Below, in pieces: positions 59,270-64,000 of a stretch of DNA of 64,000 nucleotides. Both the position numbers and the translations under genes were made by a program. The notes under the pieces were generated by a model that saw nothing but the letters and a program-made list of their open reading frames with translations, searched no databases and was not told the DNA's origin. The stretch comes from Bacillota bacterium (GTDB lineage: Bacteria > Bacillota > Clostridia > Saccharofermentanales > Saccharofermentanaceae), in NCBI GenBank assembly GCA_023397475.1, contig JAEWUD010000011.1, positions 15,053 to 79,052 on the forward strand, written 5' to 3'. Numbering within the stretch: position 1 is the first letter of the stretch; each line of letters begins with the position of its first letter.

Positions 59270-60238
59270 ATGCAGTACGCTTTTATTATTAATTATTTCG
59301 CCGATACGAAGAAACGTCAGAAAACGGAAGCCGAGATTGAGACACTGTCGAAGCGTCTTCCCGGACAGGTATTCCGCCATGTTACGGAGCATCCCGGCCA
59401 TGCGGGGGAATTGGCTCGCATGTATGCCGATCAGTTCAAGGAAGACGGGATTGTCATAGCCTTGGGCGGGGACGGTACCGTTCATGAAGTTTCCAATGCA
59501 TTGGCGTTTACAAAGACCCCTATGGCTGTTGTTCCGCTCGGGACCGGGAATGATTTTGCGCGGTCGGTCTTGCCGGAAGAACTCTTCGAACATCCGGAGG
59601 AGATCATCAGACGTCTGGATACGCATAAGATCCGGCCGATTGACATGATGCGTGTCACACCGTTTGACAAAGAAGGCTGTCCGATTCCCGGATCGTCATC
59701 TTTAAGTGTAAATATCACATCCTTTGGTCTGGACACAGCCGTACAAGCCAGGGCGAAGGAGATTGTGGCCCGAGCGCGCAAGTCGCGTTGGATCCGCAGA
59801 AACGCTTATACACTTGCGATCATCTCCTGCCTTCTTCGCGGCTGGAATTTCAAGATGCGATATACATTGCGTCTTTTCGACGGAACGGAGGTCTCCGATC
59901 GCTTATCCTATTGTCTGGCCTGTATTTCGAATGGTCGATACTATGGCAACGGATTTCACCCGTCTCCTCAGGGCTTGACAGACGACGGCATTCTGGAGGC
60001 TACGATCGTCGAAGATATGCCTCTTTACAAAGTTCTTCCGCTGGTTCCCAAGTACAAAAAAGGAACGCATCTCGGACATCCGAGGATTCGTTCCTTTCAG
60101 ATCATTCAATGCGAAATTGCTTCCGACAACCCGGATACGCCGCTTCGCGGCAATTATGAAGGCGAAGACTTCGAGGGTGCCTCGGTTCAGATCGAAGTAG
60201 TACCCGGTGCGCTGTCGTTCGCTTTCTTCTCCATCTGA
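59270..60238 (+). CDS. diacylglycerol/lipid kinase family protein
   Basis: The 322-residue protein belongs to the DgkB/YegS kinase family: the nucleotide motif GGDGT (66-70), PLGTGNDFARS and the later GLTDDGILEAT. It phosphorylates diacylglycerol (or a related lipid) to return it to phospholipid synthesis. GGGGGG precedes the ATG at 59270, preferred over an ATT/ATG ten codons earlier. Its 3' end overlaps the oppositely oriented PlsC-type gene by 52 bp. Confidence 0.9.
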   Translation: MQYAFIINYFADTKKRQKTEAEIETLSKRLPGQVFRHVTEHPGHAGELARMYADQFKEDGIVIALGGDGTVHEVSNALAFTKTPMAVVPLGTGNDFARSVLPEELFEHPEEIIRRLDTHKIRPIDMMRVTPFDKEGCPIPGSSSLSVNITSFGLDTAVQARAKEIVARARKSRWIRRNAYTLAIISCLLRGWNFKMRYTLRLFDGTEVSDRLSYCLACISNGRYYGNGFHPSPQGLTDDGILEATIVEDMPLYKVLPLVPKYKKGTHLGHPRIRSFQIIQCEIASDNPDTPLRGNYEGEDFEGASVQIEVVPGALSFAFFSI

Positions 60239-60924
60239 AGCATGAATTCGGTAGCCGCAGCGGTCATTTTGTGGGCATCCTTGCCATAATCCTGCGGAAG
60301 CAGCGGCTTTCCGTAGTGGATCACGACCTGCTTCCTGCGGTGATTCTTCTTGTCCCAGGGTTTCGGGAATTTCTCATGTCTCGGGAAGACATTGTAACCT
60401 CCCTCGATATAGACGGGAAGAAGAGGGGTGTCGGACTTCAAAGACAGATAAGCGGCGCCGTCCTTGAGTTCGGCGACCTTGCCGTCGTGTGTCCGGGTTC
60501 CCTCGGGATGAACCAGCATGATGTGTCCGTTCTCGATTTCTTTTTTCGCTTTGATGAGACCGCGAACCGGATTGCCATAGCGGTCGACGGCGATTCCTCT
60601 GCCGACGCGCATAATCAGTCGGCCGAGAAGACCGTGGGATGTCTCGAGATCCGATGCCGCGAGACAGCACATTTTGGCAAAATGTCTGCGTGGAAGAAAA
60701 TAAGCGATCCACATTCCGTCGACGTACGTCTGGTGGTTCGCCGCGATTACATAGGGGGAATCTTTCGGGATATTCTCTTTGCCCTCGGACTTGAACCGGA
60801 TCATCAGCAATGTCGCTGCCATACCGATTCCGAAACAGAAGTTTCCAATAAATCCGCGTTTGACCGGGTATTTGTCAGGTTTTGTCGGGTCCGCCGGAGC
60901 GGACGGTTTATTCATGTCGTTCAC
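60187..60924 (-). CDS. plsC: 1-acyl-sn-glycerol-3-phosphate acyltransferase (PlsC family)
   Basis: The 245-residue membrane-associated enzyme has the acyltransferase motifs NHQTYVDG (His64, Asp69) and VHPEGTR, with a hydrophobic segment (about 25-43). It transfers an acyl chain to lysophosphatidic acid, giving phosphatidic acid. Its last 17 codons overlap the end of the lipid kinase gene on the other strand. It diverges from the acyl ligase gene. A charged, Pro-rich N-terminus of about 20 residues precedes the helix. Confidence 0.9.
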   Translation of the reverse strand: MNDMNKPSAPADPTKPDKYPVKRGFIGNFCFGIGMAATLLMIRFKSEGKENIPKDSPYVIAANHQTYVDGMWIAYFLPRRHFAKMCCLAASDLETSHGLLGRLIMRVGRGIAVDRYGNPVRGLIKAKKEIENGHIMLVHPEGTRTHDGKVAELKDGAAYLSLKSDTPLLPVYIEGGYNVFPRHEKFPKPWDKKNHRRKQVVIHYGKPLLPQDYGKDAHKMTAAATEFMLQMEKKANDSAPGTTSI

Positions 60925-61158
60925 GTTATAATGTACCCTCTTTGCTTGTCATTTCAGGCTTTAGACCCATTTTCTTTTCCCTAATGCTAGACCACAGACG
61001 TCGTTATGTCAAATCTTTCGGCAAATTGCTTTGAAAATCAAAATAAATCCGTTTTTCCGTAGACGAAGAGTTGGGAAAATGGTATGATCGAAAAGGATTT
61101 TTTATCATTTTCGACAGTTTGATTCAGCCGAAAACGCATTGATTTCCGGAGGCAGCGT

Positions 61159-62991
61159 ATGCAAATCGTAAAGGGCAAGGCGATCCGCGAAGGATCGAAT
61201 TTCAAGGATCTACGTGAATTGGTTCTCGAGTCCCGGGACAAGTTTTCCTCGTCGGACGCGTTCATTTTCCGCAAGAAACCGACAGAGGCGGAGATCCACA
61301 AGACCTACAAGGATTTCGGCGACGACGTGGAGGCTATCGGTACCGCGTACTACGATCTCGGTCTTTCGGATCGTCATATTTCCGTGGTCGGTGAGAACGC
61401 CTATGAATGGATGGTCGCGTATTCGGCTATCGTCTCCGGTGTAGGCGTCGGCGTTCCGCTCGATCGACTTCTTCCTGAGAATGAGGTACTCAATCTTCTC
61501 TTACGCGGTAAGGTTGAAGCCGTAATCTATCATCATAAACACCACGACATGATGCTCTCGATTGCCCAGACGCCGTCGGAGAAGAATCTTCTCGTCAAGT
61601 ACTTCATATGCATGGATCCCTCGATGCTCTCCGACGGATTACCGGACGACAGCCGTTTCATGGATTTCCGTGAGCTCGTCGCACGAGGCAAGGAACTCCT
61701 CGCCGCGGGAGACAAGCGCTTTGTCGATAAGCCGATCGATCCGGATAAGATTAATATTTTGCTTTTTACATCCGGAACAACTGCGATGAGCAAGGGCGTT
61801 ATGCTCTCTACATCAAACATCTGTGCCAATATCAACAGCATTTCAACCGCGCTCAACGTCGATCAAGGGGAGCGTGCATTCTCCATTCTGCCTCTCCATC
61901 ATACGTTTGAGAACACCGTCGATTTCTATATGATCTCGCGAGGCCTGGTTATATGTTTTTCGGACGGACTTCGCTATCTATTGAAGAATATTCAGGAATG
62001 GCATGTCGAGGTTGTCGTCTCCGTTCCGCTTCTTTTCGAGAGCGTTCACCGGAAGATCAAAGACGGGATCGAAGAGTCCGGCAAGACGCATCTGATCAAT
62101 ACGATCCTGCCCGTCACGCGCTTCCTGAAGAAGCTGCACATCGATATCCGGAGAATCGTATTTGCTGATATTATCAAGAAGCTCGGCGGTCACCTCCGTC
62201 TGGTTGTTATCGGCGGCGCCGGAATCGATAAGTCCATCATTAAGGACTTCAACGATTTTGGTGTGGATTTCCTCATGGGTTACGGACTTACAGAGACGAG
62301 CCCCGTCATCAGCTGCACAACCCCGGAGTGCAATGTTTTCGGAAGTGTCGGCCGACCGATCTGCGATATCGAGGTCGCGATTGACACCGATGACGAGAAG
62401 AGAGGCGCTGTCGGCGAGATACTGTCGCGCAGCAAGTGCGTCATGCACGGATATTATGAGAATCCCGAAGCAACAGCTGAAGTTATGACGGAGGACGGTT
62501 GGTTTCGTACGGGCGATATGGGATACTTAGACAAGAAGGATACGATCCATATCACCGGTCGCGTCAAATCTATGATTGTTCTTCTCAACGGCAAGAAGGT
62601 TTTTCCTGAGGAGATTGAGTCTCTGATCAATCTTCTTCCCGGTGTGAGGGAGTCTTTCGTCTGGGGCGAGAATACAGAGAAAGAAGATATCGAGATCTGC
62701 GCGAAGATTCTGATCGACCGGCAGGAACTCGGCAAGCACCTGCCGATACCGGATAAGAATCCCGGCGACAACGCGATTCGCGATTATCTTCGGGAGCATA
62801 TCAAAGAGATTAACCATCAGATGCCCTCCTATAAGGCGATCCGCTACTTTGTCTTCGGTGAAGGTGAGATGGTGAAGACCACAACACTGAAGATTAAGAG
62901 AGTTGGCGAATTGGCGGCAATACATGACCGCCTTGCCGCGGCCGCCATGACGATGAAGGGGGCTGCGGGGCAGAACATCGATACATTATAA
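61159..62991 (+). CDS. AMP-forming acyl-CoA/acyl-ACP ligase
   Basis: The 610-residue adenylate-forming enzyme has the AMP motif FTSGTTAMSKGVMLS (about 202-216), GYGLTETSPV and the hinge TGRVKSMIVLLNGKKVFPEEIE. It activates a carboxylate, probably a long-chain fatty acid, by joining it to CoA or to a carrier protein. The nearby carrier protein, kinase and PlsC suggest it feeds exogenous or recycled fatty acids into membrane lipids. AGGCAG precedes the ATG at 61159. addB begins 12 nt after its stop. Confidence 0.88.
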   Translation: MQIVKGKAIREGSNFKDLRELVLESRDKFSSSDAFIFRKKPTEAEIHKTYKDFGDDVEAIGTAYYDLGLSDRHISVVGENAYEWMVAYSAIVSGVGVGVPLDRLLPENEVLNLLLRGKVEAVIYHHKHHDMMLSIAQTPSEKNLLVKYFICMDPSMLSDGLPDDSRFMDFRELVARGKELLAAGDKRFVDKPIDPDKINILLFTSGTTAMSKGVMLSTSNICANINSISTALNVDQGERAFSILPLHHTFENTVDFYMISRGLVICFSDGLRYLLKNIQEWHVEVVVSVPLLFESVHRKIKDGIEESGKTHLINTILPVTRFLKKLHIDIRRIVFADIIKKLGGHLRLVVIGGAGIDKSIIKDFNDFGVDFLMGYGLTETSPVISCTTPECNVFGSVGRPICDIEVAIDTDDEKRGAVGEILSRSKCVMHGYYENPEATAEVMTEDGWFRTGDMGYLDKKDTIHITGRVKSMIVLLNGKKVFPEEIESLINLLPGVRESFVWGENTEKEDIEICAKILIDRQELGKHLPIPDKNPGDNAIRDYLREHIKEINHQMPSYKAIRYFVFGEGEMVKTTTLKIKRVGELAAIHDRLAAAAMTMKGAAGQNIDTL

Positions 62992-63003
62992 GGAGCATCA
63001 CGC

Positions 63004-64000
63004 TTGGCACTGCATATCGTTTACGGATCCCAGGGCAATGAACTGATCGACGACTGTCTGGAACGGATCGGCGCTGAGGTGAAGCTGTGGCCGCAGAAGA
63101 GAGCATTCTTACTTGTTCCTGAGCAGACGAAGGCCGACATGGAACGTCGCGTCCTTCGTCTTTTGCGTCAGAACCGTTCCCGGCAAGGGTCGGAAGGAAC
63201 CGGCGACACCCTGATGCTACTTGACGTCGTGAGTTTCTCCCGTTTCTCCCATCGCATACTCTCCGAGATCGGCGAAGCAGGCGACGAGTATATCGACGAT
63301 ACGCTGGAAACCATGCTGATCCATGGAATTCTTCGCGAGGGAAGAGACGATTTTCGCGAACTCTCCGCGCTGTCAGACCGCATCGGCTTTGTTCCCGAAA
63401 TTCAAAGTGTTCTCGGCGATTTCTCACGCTATCACATAACACCGGATCGATTGCGACAAATCGGCGAAGCGCCGGTTGAACCTCGGTTTGCCGCTAAGAT
63501 GATGGATTTTGCGCTCTTGATCGAACGTCGTAACGCGCGGATCAACGAGCTCAATCTTGTATCCCCGGCGGAAGATATGAAACGTCTCACCGATTGCCTT
63601 CTTGCGGTCCAGGGGAAGGGCACGCTTGCGTGGCCGTTAAACCGGATCTCTTATCTTCGTGACACCTCCGTCTACATTGCAGGGTTCGGTCGCCTTCGCG
63701 ATTTTACGCCGGAAGAGACCGCGGTAATCGAGGCGTTGTCTCGGACATGTTCACGCGTAACGATAACAATTCCTTGTGATCTGCGTCCCTATTCCAAAGC
63801 GGACATTATCTCAGGTCCCGCGGCATTTTTCTTCGGAAGGCAAACGCTTTTCCATCTCTGCGGTCTTTTTCCCACGGCAACCGTCGAACATTTTGCGAAA
63901 GAGTCACCGCGACCTCCGGAACTTGCGACATTAGCCGGATCATACGCAGGTATTCCACCCGTGGTCGATCATGCAAAACCGCATGTATTGCGGCCGATGC
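63004..64000 (+). CDS. addB: helicase-exonuclease subunit AddB, 5' part
   Basis: The frame opens with TTG at 63004, 7 nt after AAGGAG (62991-62996), and stays open past the window edge (332 codons seen). The protein begins ALHIVYGSQGNELIDD and continues FLLVPEQTKADMERRVL and LDVVSFSRFSHRILSEIG, matching the AddB N-terminal domain of the Bacillota double-strand break repair nuclease. The usual Walker A GRxGSGKT of the first strand is replaced by GSQGNEL, so ATP binding at this site appears lost. The C-terminal nuclease and iron-sulfur cysteines lie outside the window. Confidence 0.85.
   Translation, partial: MALHIVYGSQGNELIDDCLERIGAEVKLWPQKRAFLLVPEQTKADMERRVLRLLRQNRSRQGSEGTGDTLMLLDVVSFSRFSHRILSEIGEAGDEYIDDTLETMLIHGILREGRDDFRELSALSDRIGFVPEIQSVLGDFSRYHITPDRLRQIGEAPVEPRFAAKMMDFALLIERRNARINELNLVSPAEDMKRLTDCLLAVQGKGTLAWPLNRISYLRDTSVYIAGFGRLRDFTPEETAVIEALSRTCSRVTITIPCDLRPYSKADIISGPAAFFFGRQTLFHLCGLFPTATVEHFAKESPRPPELATLAGSYAGIPPVVDHAKPHVLRPM

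Overview
The window looks like chromosomal DNA of a strictly anaerobic Bacillota, most likely class Clostridia. This is inferred from gene content: SpoVG, AddB, FprA-type flavodiiron protein with rubredoxin, anaerobic ribonucleotide reductase activase NrdG, the DUF1385/DUF951/DUF1836/DUF4364 proteins, the TIGR03960/DUF2344 radical SAM pair, and Prp with its cleavable L27 leader. Base composition is near 50% GC by eye and most genes carry strong AGGAGG-type ribosome binding sites. I could not fix a genus. Gene density is high and most of the window is housekeeping core.

Layout. 1-3.7 kb: an ABC-F ATPase, a small terminal-inverted-repeat element, a lipoprotein and tRNA-Thr(UGU). 3.7-7.6 kb (minus): leuS followed by an orphan larA-family gene. 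7.6-11.4 kb: a carbohydrate-type ABC importer (binding lipoprotein plus two permeases, no ATPase) behind a near-consensus promoter. 11.4-15.2 kb: an ABC-2 exporter with two paralogous permeases, then a TraX-like protein. 15.2-20.6 kb: an MreB/Mbl protein, Rho with a large N-terminal insertion, a serine hydrolase and a GNAT acetyltransferase. 20.7-24.1 kb: rpmE, DUF1385, prmC, DUF951, DUF1836. 24.1-26.4 kb: a repeat-bearing element, then (minus) a NifU-like scaffold and a GGGtGRT protein. 26.6-29.4 kb: prfA and a fused threonylcarbamoyl-AMP synthase/protein phosphatase. 29.5-37.1 kb: rpsF-ssb-rpsR, then rplI-dnaB-tilS-hpt-ftsH. 37-44.4 kb: murC (minus), spoVG, an unknown membrane protein, a LacI-type regulator, a second repeat-bearing element and a lipoprotein (minus). 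44.5-48 kb: accessory genes (membrane protein plus XRE regulator, two MDR reductases, a broken DUF4386 gene). 48-50.6 kb: rplU-prp-rpmA and obg. 50.6-52.8 kb: rubredoxin, fprA and DUF4364 (minus). 52.9-58.2 kb: pgi, a lone trpF, the radical SAM pair and nrdG. 58.3-64 kb: a lipid neighbourhood (MarR, acyl carrier protein, lipid kinase, PlsC-type acyltransferase, acyl ligase) and the start of addB.

The least explained structure is a pair of related elements (24147-24631 and 42071-42826). Each sits between convergent genes and carries a tandem array with an exact 75-bp period. Every unit is a perfect 12-bp inverted repeat around a 17-nt variable loop, followed by a conserved 34-nt linker. One element carries a truncated transposase-like start, the other a nested 162-bp inverted-repeat element. 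Other notable points are the fused TsaC/Sua5-phosphatase with an arginine-phosphatase-type P-loop, the NifU-like/GGGtGRT pair, a hairpin that appears to bridge the rplI ribosome binding site to its start codon, and two promoters whose predicted start points lie inside the upstream terminator stem.
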